64,000 nucleotides of DNA from Alcaligenes faecalis (GTDB lineage Bacteria; Pseudomonadota; Gammaproteobacteria; Burkholderiales; Burkholderiaceae_B). Shown here piece after piece: positions 34,801-44,029 of the stretch (within the stretch, counting starts at the first letter, position 1; every line of letters begins with the position of its first letter). A model generated the notes under the pieces. The model was not told the origin of the DNA and ran no database searches. It saw nothing but the letters and a program-made list of their open reading frames with translations. The position numbers were made by a program, and so were the translations under genes. The stretch spans positions 310,001-374,000 of the forward strand of contig NZ_CP023667.1 of NCBI RefSeq assembly GCF_002443155.1. Direction: 5' to 3'.

Positions 34801-36078
34801 TTAATCGCTAGGGGTTAAAACCAGAATTGCACGGAAATCATTGACGTTGGTCAGGGTAGGGCCCGTAACCAAAGCGTCATCCAAGGCTTCAAAGAAGCCA
34901 TGACCATCATTATTGTCCAGACTGGCCCTTGGGCGTATACCTAGTTGCCAGGCACGTTCCAAAGTGTCCGGACCGCAGAAGGCTCCAGCAATTTCTTCCT
35001 GGCCATCTACACCGTCGGTATCGCCTGCCAAACCGTAGATACCGGGTGCCCCGTTCAAGGCAATGGCGGTGGACAGCAGAAATTCCACATTGCGACCGCC
35101 ACGGCCCTGGCCGCGCAAGGTCACGGTGGTTTCTCCGCCTGACAGCAGCACGCAGGGAGCCTGGGTGGGCTGCTCATGCTGGGCCACGCTCAAGGCGATG
35201 CCAGCCATGACTTTGCCCACATCGCGGGCTTCGCCTTCAATGCTGTCGCCCAGCAGGACGGGACGTACGCCACGGGCTTCAGCGACACGAGCTGCAGCCA
35301 GCAGGGCCAGTTGCGGTGTAGCGACCAGATGGGTGGTGACATGAGCCAGGCGTGGATCGTCGGGCTTGATGGTTTCGCCATCGCCGCTCTCCAGCAGGGC
35401 ACGGGCTGCGGCAGGAATCTCGATGCCGTAGCGGGTGATGATCTCCAGCGCTTGCTCGCACGTGGTGGGATCCGCCACCGTGGGGCCAGAAGCGATGTCC
35501 ATGGGCTTGTCGCCAGGAACATCGGAAATCAGCAGATTCAGGACACGGGCAGGGGCACAAGCCGCGGCCAGACGGCCACCTTTGATGGCAGACAGGTGGC
35601 GGCGTACGGTGTTCATCTCGCCAATTGACGCGCCCGATTTCAGCAGCGCTTTATTGATGGCTTGTTTGTCAGCCAGGGTGACGCCTTCTGCGGCCAGGGG
35701 CAGCAGAGACGAACCGCCGCCGGAAATCAGGCAAATCACCAGGTCGTCCTCGTTCAGATCGCTGACCGTGCGCAAAATCTCGCGGGCCGCGTCCTCGCCG
35801 GCCTGGTCGGGCACGGGGTGAGAGGCTTCCAGAATCTTGATGTGATCACAAGGCACGCTGTAGCCATAGCGGGTCACCACCACACCGCTGATGGGGCCTT
35901 TGTCCCAGTGACGCTCCAGTGCCTGGGCCATTGCTGCCGATGCCTTGCCTGCGCCGATCACAATGGTGCGGCCCTTGGGAGCCTCGGGCAAATAAGGTGG
36001 AATGCAATGTTCAGGCTGAGCCGCGTTGACGGCAGCTTGAAACATTTTGCTGAGTAAGTCTTGTGGCTCGATCTTCAT
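34801..36078 (-). CDS. Glycerate 2-kinase, MOFRL family (TtuD/GckA type)
   Basis: 425 aa. Seen: N-terminal GKASAAMAQALE, the SGGGSSLLPLAAEGVTL phosphate-binding loop, and a C-terminal MOFRL domain with LSGGETTVTLRGQGRGGRN and GLAGDTDGVDG. It phosphorylates D-glycerate to 2-phosphoglycerate with ATP. Older annotations call the family hydroxypyruvate reductase TtuD; in this gcl cluster the kinase reaction is what the pathway needs. AGGA precedes the ATG. It opens a second transcription unit after the glxR terminator. Confidence 0.9.
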   Translation of the reverse strand: MKIEPQDLLSKMFQAAVNAAQPEHCIPPYLPEAPKGRTIVIGAGKASAAMAQALERHWDKGPISGVVVTRYGYSVPCDHIKILEASHPVPDQAGEDAAREILRTVSDLNEDDLVICLISGGGSSLLPLAAEGVTLADKQAINKALLKSGASIGEMNTVRRHLSAIKGGRLAAACAPARVLNLLISDVPGDKPMDIASGPTVADPTTCEQALEIITRYGIEIPAAARALLESGDGETIKPDDPRLAHVTTHLVATPQLALLAAARVAEARGVRPVLLGDSIEGEARDVGKVMAGIALSVAQHEQPTQAPCVLLSGGETTVTLRGQGRGGRNVEFLLSTAIALNGAPGIYGLAGDTDGVDGQEEIAGAFCGPDTLERAWQLGIRPRASLDNNDGHGFFEALDDALVTGPTLTNVNDFRAILVLTPSD

Positions 36079-36176
36079 GGGTCAATCCTAAGGCAGAGTG
36101 ATGGCAGCGTAACCATCTTACTGCGCGATATGGATGCAACTGCGTGAGGGCAGGGCATCTTTGGGTACCAACTGGT

Positions 36177-36202
36177 AAAAAAAAGCGGGCCGCAGCCCGC
36201 TT
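36177..36202 (-). terminator. Terminator between glxR and the glycerate kinase gene
   Basis: AAGCGGGC stem and exact complement around CGCA, ending in eight T on the minus strand. It separates gcl-hyi-glxR from the kinase-pyk unit, with read-through or a second promoter in the 100 bases that follow. Confidence 0.85.
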
Positions 36203-36275
36203 GCTGGATGTCCCGACCGTGCCGGCTTGATGCCTGGAAAAAACCAGCCCGGACGGGAGCATCCTTGAGCCGATC

Positions 36276-37160
36276 TTATTGACCAATCTCGTAATTGGCC
36301 ATGATTTCCAGGGCACGGACCATGGCGGAGTGGTCTTGTGCAGCGCCACCGTGAGCGGCGCAGGTGTTGAACAGTTCCTGGGCCGTGGCGGTGTTGGGCA
36401 GAGCCACACCCAGCTGACGTGCGGTAGTCAGGGCCAGGTTCAAGTCCTTCTGGTGCAGTTCGATGCGAAAGCCTGGATCAAACGTGCGCTTGACCATGCG
36501 CTCACCGTGGACTTCCAGAATGCGCGAGTTGGCAAAACCGCCCATCAGCGCTTCACGAACCTTGCCTGCATCAGCACCGGCCTTGGAGGCCAGCAACAGG
36601 GCTTCGCCCACGGCTTCAATGGTCAGAGCCACGATGATCTGGTTGGCCACTTTGGTGATTTGACCGTCGCCGTAGCCGCCGACCAGGGTGATGTTCTTGC
36701 CCATCAGTTCAAACAGGGGCTTGACCTTGTCGAAGGCTTCTTGCTTGCCGCCGACCATGATGGTCAGCGAGCCAGCCTTGGCACCGACTTCGCCACCGGA
36801 CACAGGCGCGTCCAGGTATTCGCAACCCAGCTTGACGATGCGCTCGGCAAAGCCTTTGGTGGCCACGGGGGAGATAGAGCTCATGTCCACCACGATCTTG
36901 CCGGCGCTCAGACCTGCAGCCACGCCGTTTTCACTGAACAGGGCGTCTTCCACGTGTGGGGTGTCAGGCACCATCGTGATGATGATGTCGGCTTGACGGG
37001 CTACTGCTGCACCATTTTCGCAAATGGTGGCACCCGCTTCTTTTACGCTTTTGGGAAAATCGCCGTGAGTGAAGGCGAACAGTTCATGACCACCCTTGAT
37101 CAGGTTGACGGCCATGGGTGCGCCCATGATGCCCAAACCAATAAAACCGATTTTAGCCAT
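36276..37160 (-). CDS. glxR: 2-hydroxy-3-oxopropionate (tartronate semialdehyde) reductase
   Basis: 294 aa. Seen: Rossmann GFIGLGIMGAPMAVNLIKGG, the substrate motif DAPVSGGEVGAKAGSLTIMV, and the catalytic GQITKVANQIIVALTIEAVG with the general-acid Lys of beta-hydroxyacid dehydrogenases. It reduces tartronate semialdehyde from Gcl (directly or after Hyi isomerisation) to D-glycerate with NAD(P)H. AGGAG precedes the ATG. Third gene of the gcl operon. Confidence 0.95.
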   Translation of the reverse strand: MAKIGFIGLGIMGAPMAVNLIKGGHELFAFTHGDFPKSVKEAGATICENGAAVARQADIIITMVPDTPHVEDALFSENGVAAGLSAGKIVVDMSSISPVATKGFAERIVKLGCEYLDAPVSGGEVGAKAGSLTIMVGGKQEAFDKVKPLFELMGKNITLVGGYGDGQITKVANQIIVALTIEAVGEALLLASKAGADAGKVREALMGGFANSRILEVHGERMVKRTFDPGFRIELHQKDLNLALTTARQLGVALPNTATAQELFNTCAAHGGAAQDHSAMVRALEIMANYEIGQ

Positions 37161-37199
37161 TGTGTAATCTCCTAATAATTATCTGCAGGTATCCGACGA

Positions 37200-37988
37200 T
37201 CAGGCGGTGACTTCAGTCAGTTCAGTCATCCAGCCCAGGCCATCCTTGGTCACGCCAGCGGGCTTGTACTCGCCGCCGATCCAGCCCTGGTAGCCAATGC
37301 TGTCGATGTACTTGAACAACCAGGCGTAGTTGATCTCGCCTGTGCCCGGTTCGTTGCGACCTGGGTTATCCGCGATCTGGATGTGTGCAATCTTGTCCAG
37401 GTGCTTTTTCATGGTGGCGGCCAGCTCGCCTTCCATGCGCTGGGCGTGGTAGACGTCGTACTGGATGAACAGATTGTCCGAGCCCACGTCCTGCAACAGA
37501 GCCGCGGCCTGTTCGGTGCGGTTCAGGTAGAAACCTGGAATGTCGAAGGTGTTGATGGGTTCAACCAGCAGGCGCAGGCCGGCGTCTTTCAGCTTGGCGG
37601 CAGCAAACTGCAGATTGCTGACCAAGGTCTTGTGAGCCAGTTCACGGTCTGCGCCCTCGGCCAGCTTGCCCGCCAGGCAGTTGACTTGCTTGCAGCCCAG
37701 CGCGGTGGCGTATTCAATGGCACGGCCTACGCCGTCCTGAAATTCACCCACGCGCTCGGGCAGGATTGCAATGCCGCGCTCGCCGCCGTCCCAGTCGCCC
37801 GCAGGCAGGTTGTGCAACACTTGGGTCAGACCGTGTTGTTGCAGTTTGTCAGCCAGTTGCTGTTTGTCGTAGGCGTAGGGGAACAGGTACTCCACTCCCT
37901 TGAAACCGGCTTCGGCCGCTGCCTGGAAGCGATCCAGGAAGTCGTGCTCGTTAAACAGCATGGTCAGGTTGGCGGAAAATTTTGGCAT
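37200..37988 (-). CDS. hyi: Hydroxypyruvate isomerase
   Basis: 262 aa, TIM-barrel of the xylose-isomerase-like family. Seen: FSANLTMLFNEHDFLDRF at the N-terminus, VEPINTFDIPGFYLNRTEQ with the catalytic Glu, QYDVYHAQRMEGEL and WIGGEYKPAG, all typical of Hyi. It interconverts tartronate semialdehyde and hydroxypyruvate. It lies between gcl and glxR with short gaps (28 and 39 bases), so one operon. Confidence 0.95.
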   Translation of the reverse strand: MPKFSANLTMLFNEHDFLDRFQAAAEAGFKGVEYLFPYAYDKQQLADKLQQHGLTQVLHNLPAGDWDGGERGIAILPERVGEFQDGVGRAIEYATALGCKQVNCLAGKLAEGADRELAHKTLVSNLQFAAAKLKDAGLRLLVEPINTFDIPGFYLNRTEQAAALLQDVGSDNLFIQYDVYHAQRMEGELAATMKKHLDKIAHIQIADNPGRNEPGTGEINYAWLFKYIDSIGYQGWIGGEYKPAGVTKDGLGWMTELTEVTA

Positions 37989-38016
37989 AGTGCTACTCCG
38001 TTTTTTAAATCAGCAA

Positions 38017-39792
38017 TCAGTCCATCAGCGAGATGGCGGTGGGGGCGTCAATACCCGCTTCGGCCAGGGACTCGAATTCCGTCACATTGTGCAGTTCGGT
38101 GCCCATGGCAATGTTGGTGACGCGCTCCAGGATCAGTTCGATCACAACCGGCACGCTGAACTCTTTCATCCATGCACGAGCCTGTTCAATGGCCGGCTGG
38201 ATGTCTTCGGGTTTGTGTACACGGATGGCCTTGCAACCCAGACCTTCCACCACGGTGATGTGATCCACACCATAACCTTCGGTTTCAGGGGCGTTGATGT
38301 TGTCAAAGGCCAGTTGTACACAATAGTCCATCTCGAAGCCACGCTGTGCCTGACGGATCAGACCCAGGTAGGCGTTGTTGACCAGAATATGGATGTAAGG
38401 CAGCTTGAATTGCGCGCCTACGGCCAGCTCTTCAATCATGAACTGGAAGTCGTAGTCGCCCGAAATGGCCACGACTTCACGACCTGGGTCAGCGGCAACC
38501 ACGCCCAGTGCGGCGGGAATGGTCCAACCCAATGGGCCTGCCTGACCGCAGTTGATCCAGTGACGTGGCTTGTACACGTGCAGGAACTGGGCGGCTGCAA
38601 TCTGCGACAGACCAATGGTGCTGACGTAGGTGGTCGCCGGGCCAAAGGCGCGGTTCATCTCTTCGTAAACGCGCTGAGGCTTCAAGGGCACGTTGTCAAA
38701 GCTGGTCTTGCGCTGCAAGGTGGCTTTGCGCTTCTGGCAATCGGCAACCCAGGCGGCACGGTCGCGCAGCTTGCCGGCAGCCTTGTATTCTTTGGCCACT
38801 TCAATGAACAGCTTCAGTGCAGCGCCAGCGTCCGAGGCAATGCCCAGATCAGGGCCGAATACGCGACCGATCTGTGTGGGTTCGATATCCACGTGCACGA
38901 ACTTGCGGCCTTCGGTGTAGACGTCCACGGAACCGGTGTGGCGGTTGGCCCAGCGGTTACCGATACCGAATACGAAGTCCGAAGCCAGCAAAGTCTGGTT
39001 GCCGTAGCGGTGCGAGGTCTGCAGACCCACCATGCCGGCCATCAGCGGGTGATCGTCGGCAACCGTGCCCCAGCCCATCAGGGTTGGAATCACAGGGACG
39101 TTGACCAGCTCGGCAAACTCTTGCAGCAGCTCGGACGCGTTGGCGTTGATCACGCCACCACCGGAGACGATCAGCGGACGCTCCGATGCGTTCAGCAGTT
39201 CGATGGCTTTTTCAGCCTGGGCGCGAGTGGCGCTAGGCTTGTACGCTTCCAGCGGCGAGTAGGTATCCAGATCGAATTCGATCTCGGCCATTTGTACATC
39301 GATAGGCATATCGATCAGCACAGGACCGGGGCGGCCCGAGCGCATGATGTGGAAAGCCTGCTGGAACACGCGTGGGATCAGATCGGGTTCGCGAACTGTC
39401 ACGGCCCATTTGGTCACAGGCTTGGCAATGGATTCAATATCCACGGCCTGGAAGTCTTCCTTGTACAGGCGCGAGCGAGGAGCCTGGCCGGTAATGCACA
39501 GAATTGGGATCGAGTCAGCCGATGCGGAGTACAGGCCGGTGATCATGTCTGTGCCAGCGGGGCCGGAAGTACCAATGCACACGCCGATATTGCCGGGATT
39601 GGCACGGGTAAAACCTTCGGCCATGTGGGAAGCGCCTTCCACGTGGCGGGCGAGAATGTGATCAAAACCACCTTCTTTGCGCAGTGCGGAGTAGAAGGGG
39701 TTGATGGCGGCGCCGGGCACGCCGAATACGGTGCTCACGCCTTCTTTACGTAAAATTGCGGCGGCGGCGTCCACTGCTCTCATTCGAGCCAT
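38017..39792 (-). CDS. gcl: Glyoxylate carboligase (tartronate-semialdehyde synthase)
   Basis: 591 aa, three thiamine-diphosphate enzyme domains. Seen: [12 protein letters not shown], Val51 in RHVEGAS where most ThDP enzymes have the cofactor-activating Glu, a known peculiarity of glyoxylate carboligase, and the ThDP/Mg motif [12 protein letters not shown]...VNNAYLG. It condenses two glyoxylates to tartronate semialdehyde and CO2. AGGAG precedes the ATG. First gene of the operon; the divergent LysR gene is the likely regulator. The glyoxylate should come from ureidoglycolate (allA) or glycolate. Confidence 0.97.
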   Translation of the reverse strand: MARMRAVDAAAAILRKEGVSTVFGVPGAAINPFYSALRKEGGFDHILARHVEGASHMAEGFTRANPGNIGVCIGTSGPAGTDMITGLYSASADSIPILCITGQAPRSRLYKEDFQAVDIESIAKPVTKWAVTVREPDLIPRVFQQAFHIMRSGRPGPVLIDMPIDVQMAEIEFDLDTYSPLEAYKPSATRAQAEKAIELLNASERPLIVSGGGVINANASELLQEFAELVNVPVIPTLMGWGTVADDHPLMAGMVGLQTSHRYGNQTLLASDFVFGIGNRWANRHTGSVDVYTEGRKFVHVDIEPTQIGRVFGPDLGIASDAGAALKLFIEVAKEYKAAGKLRDRAAWVADCQKRKATLQRKTSFDNVPLKPQRVYEEMNRAFGPATTYVSTIGLSQIAAAQFLHVYKPRHWINCGQAGPLGWTIPAALGVVAADPGREVVAISGDYDFQFMIEELAVGAQFKLPYIHILVNNAYLGLIRQAQRGFEMDYCVQLAFDNINAPETEGYGVDHITVVEGLGCKAIRVHKPEDIQPAIEQARAWMKEFSVPVVIELILERVTNIAMGTELHNVTEFESLAEAGIDAPTAISLMD

Positions 39793-39870
39793 TGATATCT
39801 CCTAGATCATCGTTTGACGAAATTCACAACTCGATAATAAGGAGTGATGGACCTGCCTAGAAATGGTGGT

Positions 39871-39889
39871 ACGATTGTTTCTATCGATA
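39871..39889. promoter_or_regulatory. Candidate LysR operator between gcl and its regulator
   Basis: Dyad CGAT-N7-ATCG (39872-39875 with 39883-39886) in the 110-base divergent region, of the interrupted type LysR proteins use. Assigned on symmetry and position only. Confidence 0.3.
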
Positions 39890-39902
39890 CTTGGAGTATT
39901 GA

Positions 39903-40820
39903 ATGAGCCGTTATACCGAAATTCGAAGTTTTGCACTGGTCGCGGAAAAAGGCAGTTTTGCGGCCGCTTCCGTGATCGAAGGAGTCACCCCCGTGGTCAT
40001 GGGCCGCCGCCTGGATGCGCTGGAGCAGCGCCTGGGTGTGCGCTTGATGCACCGATCCACTCGCGGGCTGACATTGACCGATCTGGGTGAGCAGTTTCTG
40101 GAGCAGTGCAAACAAATTCTGAAGGACTTTGAAGAGGCTGAAGCCAGTATCAGCGCCCAGCGTAAAGTGGTGCGCGGGCACCTGGTGGTATCGGCTCCAG
40201 CGGCTTTTGGGCGTCGTCATGTGGCCCCCCATGCCTTGTCCTTCAAAAAGCGTTATCCCGAGTTGAAGCTGTCTTTCAACTTCACCGACAGCGTGGTCGA
40301 TCTGGTGCGCGAGGGCTATGACATGGCCTTGCGGATTGGTGAAGTCACGGACCCCAACTATGTGGCCGTACGTCTATATCCGAATCGGCGAGTCGTGTGT
40401 GGAACGCCCGAGTATTTTGAGCGTCATGGTGTGCCGCGTGTGCCCGAAGATCTGGCGCGTCACAACTGCTTGGCCTTCAACTTGCAGGGCGGTCAGCAAC
40501 GCGGCTGGACCTTTCTGCGTGATGGTCGCCCATTGGCGGTCCGAGTCGATGGGGATCTGGATTGCAATGACGGCGAGCTGCTGTTTAACTGGGTCAAGCA
40601 AGGTTGGGGCATAGGCTGGCGATCCACCTGGGAAATTCAGCCCGAACTCAAGCGGGGCGAGCTGGTAACGGTGCTGAACGAGTTCGAGATTCCCAGTTAT
40701 GACATTCAGGCGGTGTATCAGCAGCAGCGCTATCTGCCGGCCAAAGTGCGGCGCTTTATTGATTATTTGCGTGCCATCTACAACACGCCGGGCTACTGGG
40801 ACGGTGAGGTGCAGTTTTAG
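39903..40820 (+). CDS. LysR-family regulator divergent to gcl
   Basis: 305 aa. Seen: winged helix-turn-helix FALVAEKGSFAAASVIEGV and PVVMGRRLDALEQRLGVRLM, followed by STRGLTLTDLGEQFLEQ, and an effector domain from about residue 90 (the CrgA/DhcR-like subgroup with RGHLVVSAPAAFGRRHV). GGAG precedes the ATG. Its divergent position makes it the probable controller of gcl-hyi-glxR. Its effector may be glyoxylate or an allantoin-pathway metabolite, which is inference. Confidence 0.88.
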   Translation: MSRYTEIRSFALVAEKGSFAAASVIEGVTPVVMGRRLDALEQRLGVRLMHRSTRGLTLTDLGEQFLEQCKQILKDFEEAEASISAQRKVVRGHLVVSAPAAFGRRHVAPHALSFKKRYPELKLSFNFTDSVVDLVREGYDMALRIGEVTDPNYVAVRLYPNRRVVCGTPEYFERHGVPRVPEDLARHNCLAFNLQGGQQRGWTFLRDGRPLAVRVDGDLDCNDGELLFNWVKQGWGIGWRSTWEIQPELKRGELVTVLNEFEIPSYDIQAVYQQQRYLPAKVRRFIDYLRAIYNTPGYWDGEVQF

Positions 40821-40840
40821 GATTTTCACGCTTTGGAATG

Positions 40841-40872
40841 AAAAAAACCGCTTCGAAAAGCGGTTTTTTTTT
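40841..40872. terminator. Bidirectional terminator between the LysR and Tsx-like genes
   Basis: Stem AAAAAACCGCTT with complement, flanked by A and T runs, serving both convergent genes. Confidence 0.9.
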
Positions 40873-40884
40873 GCTGCGTACGAC

Positions 40885-41760
40885 TTAGAAATGCCATTCC
40901 AGCTGTACGGTTGGAGCGCTGGTTTTGATACCGGGTTTCAGGCTGCCGTCTGCCTTGTAGCGGTTGCCGAACTTGTTGTACCAGTACTCGTAGCCAATCC
41001 CCACCCACAAGGTGTTCTTCTTGTCGAAGGCTACTTTACCCACGTCAGCCATCAGGGAGGTGCGGACCAGCACTTCAGACTTGGTGCTGATGCCCGCGTA
41101 GTCGTCACCCTTGGGGCCGGCGTAGTTGGCAAAGCCCTGGAACTTCAAAGGCACTGAACCCACATCAAAGGGCAGATTCCAGTTCAGGCTGGCCAGAAAC
41201 TGGGTGTCGAAAGAGCGGCGGCTGTCCGGGCAGGCGGGTGCGCCCAAGCCACAGTGGTTCCACTCCTTGCCAACCATCAGGCTCAGGTCCACAAAGCCGC
41301 GGGGGACATCAAATTTGAAGGTCGGGCCCAGCACCAGCAAACGCTTGCGAGGTGCAAAGGCGGTGTTCTTGGTGTTCAGGTCAAAGCCGGCTGTGATGGC
41401 CACATCCTTCACAGGGCCAAAGCTCAGATCCTTGTCGAATACCTTGCCCATGGAGAGCTGGTGACGATAGGTGGCGTAGAACTCGGTGGCGCCATTGCTG
41501 CCGTTGCCATTGGAGGGGTCGTAGCGGTCCGATTGCAGAATGTCCAGATTAAAGAAGTTCTGGCCCAGGCTGTAGCCGTTGACGTGGGTCAGGCTCAGGA
41601 TGTGCTTCTGGATAGTCCGATCATTCATCGGCTCGGTGTATTGCGTGCTGAAGCGGTAGCCTAAAAAGGTGTCGCTCCAGTCGGCTGCCAAGGCGGGGCT
41701 GGACAGCAGGGGGGCGGCCAGCAGGGCGCATGCCCAGCGAGCAGGGTGTAGCTTTTTCAT
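40885..41760 (-). CDS. Tsx-like nucleoside-specific outer-membrane channel
   Basis: 291 aa from the ATG at 41760, which has AGGAG 6 bases upstream; an ATG 24 bases earlier lacks this. Seen: signal peptide ending ALAADWSD, alternating beta-strand sequence and a terminal strand PTVQLEWHF ending in Phe as barrel proteins do. The pattern SDTFLGYRFSTQYTEPMND and HVNGYSLGQNFFNLDIL fits the Tsx channel family, which passes nucleosides. Next to a purine permease, a role in getting nucleosides or purines across the outer membrane fits well. Confidence 0.85.
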   Translation of the reverse strand: MKKLHPARWACALLAAPLLSSPALAADWSDTFLGYRFSTQYTEPMNDRTIQKHILSLTHVNGYSLGQNFFNLDILQSDRYDPSNGNGSNGATEFYATYRHQLSMGKVFDKDLSFGPVKDVAITAGFDLNTKNTAFAPRKRLLVLGPTFKFDVPRGFVDLSLMVGKEWNHCGLGAPACPDSRRSFDTQFLASLNWNLPFDVGSVPLKFQGFANYAGPKGDDYAGISTKSEVLVRTSLMADVGKVAFDKKNTLWVGIGYEYWYNKFGNRYKADGSLKPGIKTSAPTVQLEWHF

Positions 41761-41910
41761 AGTGTCTCCTCTTTGTTTGAGCACAAGCAGGTCCCTGGGA
41801 TCTGATGTCCCTTATGGCCTGCGGCTTTAGTTTTCTTCGAGTGGGTGTTACTGACCTTGCTTAGATTAATTATGGGCAGTCGATACTTTTAAGCAGGTAC
41901 TGCAGATATT

Positions 41911-41946
41911 TGAACAGCCGCCCGTTTCAGGCTGGGCGGCTGTTCA
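41911..41946 (-). terminator. Hairpin after the purine permease gene
   Basis: Perfect 13-bp stem TGAACAGCCGCCC with a 10-base loop, 12 bases past the permease stop. There is no T run on the minus side, so it may be a processing or stabilising hairpin. Confidence 0.55.
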
Positions 41947-41958
41947 AAAAGGGGGGGC

Positions 41959-43443
41959 TTAGCCGTTCTGCGAGGCCAGCTGGGTGCTGCTTTCTTCTGT
42001 TTCTTTTTGAGCGCTTGCCTGTTTGCGTGCCTGGGTTGCAGCGGTGGATTCAACGGTGTGACCTTGGTCAGCATATTTCTCCATGCCGTTGAAAAACAGG
42101 TTCAGCAAGATGGCAGATACGGCAGCCAGCAAGATTCCGCTATGCAGCAAGGGGGCCAGCGCGGGTGGCATTTTGTCCAGCAAGTGCTCGGCAACCAGGG
42201 GAATCATGCCAAAGCCCAGGCTGATGGCCACGATGTAGGGGTTGTAAGGGTTGCGGTTCAGATTGGCAGACATCAGGATCTTGATGCCGGTAGCGGCCAC
42301 CATGCCAAACATCACGATGCCGGCACCACCCAGAACATAGTTGGGGATGGAAGCTACGATGAAAGCCATTTTGGGGAACAGGCCCAGCATGATCAGGAAG
42401 GCACCGCCCATGACACATACCCAGCGGCTGCGCACGCCGGTCACGCTGACCAGGCCCACGTTCTGCGAGAAAGAGCTGTGCGGGAAGGTGTTCATGATGC
42501 CGCCGACCAGGGTGCCCAGGCCGTCGGTGCGCAAACCACGCACCAGCGCTTCACGGTCAGTCGGACGGCCACAGATGGAGCCCAGTGCCAGGAACATGCC
42601 CAGCGATTCAACCATGATCACGACCATGATCAGGGACAGAACAGCGGCTGCACCCAGCAAGGCCCAGCTAAAGGTGGGAACGCCAAAGTGGAAGGGGGTG
42701 ACGATTGCAAACCAGCTGGTCTGATCCAGGCCTTCAAAGGTGATGCGACCCATGGCCAAAGAGACGAAGAAACCGACCAGCAGGCCAATCAGCACCGCCA
42801 CGTTTGCCAGGAAACCGCGGGCGAATTTGGTGATCAGCAAGATGACGGTCAGCACCATCAGGGCAATGCCCAGATTTTCCAGCGAACCGTATTCGGGGTT
42901 GGGTATGGACATGCCGGTGGCCGGATCTGTAATCGTGGGAGCGCCGCCACCAATCCAGTTCAGACCCACGCGCATCAGTGTCACACCAATAACGGTGATG
43001 ATGATGCCGGTCACGACCGGGGGGAACAGGCCCATCAGACGGCTAAATACCGGAGCAATCAGAATACTGAAGATACCGGCCAGGATGGTGGCGCCAAAGA
43101 TACCGGGCAGGCCCAGTTGCGGGTCCAGGCCGATGGCGATCATGGGACTGACCGCCGCAAAAGACACACCCATCATGACGGGCAACTTGATGCCGAAAAT
43201 ACCCAGGCCACGGGCCTGGATAATGGTAATCACGCCACAGCACAGCAGGTCAGCATTAATCAGGAATGCGATCTGTTCCTTGGACAGGCCCAAGGCTGCA
43301 CCAATGATCAGGGGGACAGCAACTGCGCCCGCGTACATCACCATGACGTGTTGCAAACCAAGGGTTGCCAGGCGCCCCGTTGGTAGGCGTTCGTCTACAC
43401 CGTCGCAAGCAGCAGGTGTGGACACTTCTGGGTTGGCGGACAT
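41959..43443 (-). CDS. NCS2-family purine (xanthine/urate) permease
   Basis: 494 aa with about 14 membrane helices. Seen: LGLQHVMVMYAGAVAVPLII in helix 1, the substrate-site VESLGMFLALGSICGR region, and the signature FPHSSFSQNVGLVSVTGV (QNxG), as in proton-driven NAT/NCS2 carriers of the uric acid/xanthine branch (E. coli UacT, B. subtilis PucJK). AAGGAG precedes the ATG. With uraD, allA and a divergent LysR in the same area, urate or xanthine is the likely cargo. Confidence 0.9.
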   Translation of the reverse strand: MSANPEVSTPAACDGVDERLPTGRLATLGLQHVMVMYAGAVAVPLIIGAALGLSKEQIAFLINADLLCCGVITIIQARGLGIFGIKLPVMMGVSFAAVSPMIAIGLDPQLGLPGIFGATILAGIFSILIAPVFSRLMGLFPPVVTGIIITVIGVTLMRVGLNWIGGGAPTITDPATGMSIPNPEYGSLENLGIALMVLTVILLITKFARGFLANVAVLIGLLVGFFVSLAMGRITFEGLDQTSWFAIVTPFHFGVPTFSWALLGAAAVLSLIMVVIMVESLGMFLALGSICGRPTDREALVRGLRTDGLGTLVGGIMNTFPHSSFSQNVGLVSVTGVRSRWVCVMGGAFLIMLGLFPKMAFIVASIPNYVLGGAGIVMFGMVAATGIKILMSANLNRNPYNPYIVAISLGFGMIPLVAEHLLDKMPPALAPLLHSGILLAAVSAILLNLFFNGMEKYADQGHTVESTAATQARKQASAQKETEESSTQLASQNG

Positions 43444-43816
43444 CCGGGTCTCCTTATTAATACGTTATGCGCAGCCGATGCCTGGGCCGCGTAAGCATAA
43501 AGTTATCGGATGGGCTGTATCACTGGAAGGCAGTACGGCTTGATAAGTAGAATACGTAAAAGCGTATGGCAGGCCGATGCTGACAGGGGGGAAAGGATAT
43601 AAGCCCTGTAGATGGGGCCTGTGTTCAAGCCTGGGCCTAGCAGATTCCTGCTTTTTTCATGCGTTTTGCAGTGCTAGGGGTATTGCCCACCTAGTCCATC
43701 CTGAAAATCTATGTTAGCAGCCTCCAAACTACCTTTTTGTTCAGGTGTGAAGGACTGCCAAGTATCTGATAGGTATAAAAAAAGCGGCCCTGTGGCCGCT
43801 TTTTTAAGGGTCTGAT
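43444..43816. other. Intergenic region upstream of the purine permease gene
   Basis: 373 bases. It holds the terminator of the tautomerase-aldolase-allA unit at 43777-43805; the rest must contain the permease promoter. I see no gene. Confidence 0.5.
43777..43805 (-). terminator. Terminator of the allA-aldolase-tautomerase unit
   Basis: Stem AAAGCGGCC with exact complement and a 4-base loop, with A/T runs on both sides, 12 bases past the tautomerase stop. Confidence 0.88.
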
Positions 43817-44002
43817 TTACTTGTCTGACCACAGGACGCCGGCCGTGGCCCAGTCTTCGCGTTTGACGTCGGTAAAGACCACATCAACGGCGTCCGGGGT
43901 ACAGCCAAGCACACGACAGGCTTCTTTGGTCAGGGCCTGGGCGAGCTCACGCTTGATTTCCACGGGACGGCCGTCGAATAGTTGTACGTTAATAGAAGGC
44001 AT
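43817..44002 (-). CDS. 4-oxalocrotonate tautomerase family protein
   Basis: 61 aa, the size of the single-domain tautomerases. Seen: MPSINVQLFDGRPVEIKREL; the Pro after the initiator Met would be the catalytic N-terminal base. The family proton-transfer Arg and other polar residues lie in the C-terminal half. Known: these enzymes interconvert keto and enol acids in catechol meta-cleavage and other routes. It lies last in an operon with a class II aldolase and allA. Its substrate there is unknown; a keto-enol step linked to ureidoglycolate or hydroxy-acid catabolism is conceivable. Confidence 0.85.
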   Translation of the reverse strand: MPSINVQLFDGRPVEIKRELAQALTKEACRVLGCTPDAVDVVFTDVKREDWATAGVLWSDK

Positions 44003-44029
44003 AAAAGCTCCGTAGGGGTGGAAAGGGTG

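Noticed and set aside
37900..39753. Very long plus-strand open frame opposite gcl and hyi
   Set aside because: It is the complement of two well-supported genes and has the His/Gly/Gln-rich, motif-free sequence typical of antisense frames in GC-rich DNA.
42007..43386. Long plus-strand frame opposite the purine permease
   Set aside because: Gln/His-rich antisense shadow of a clear membrane transporter gene; no family resemblance.
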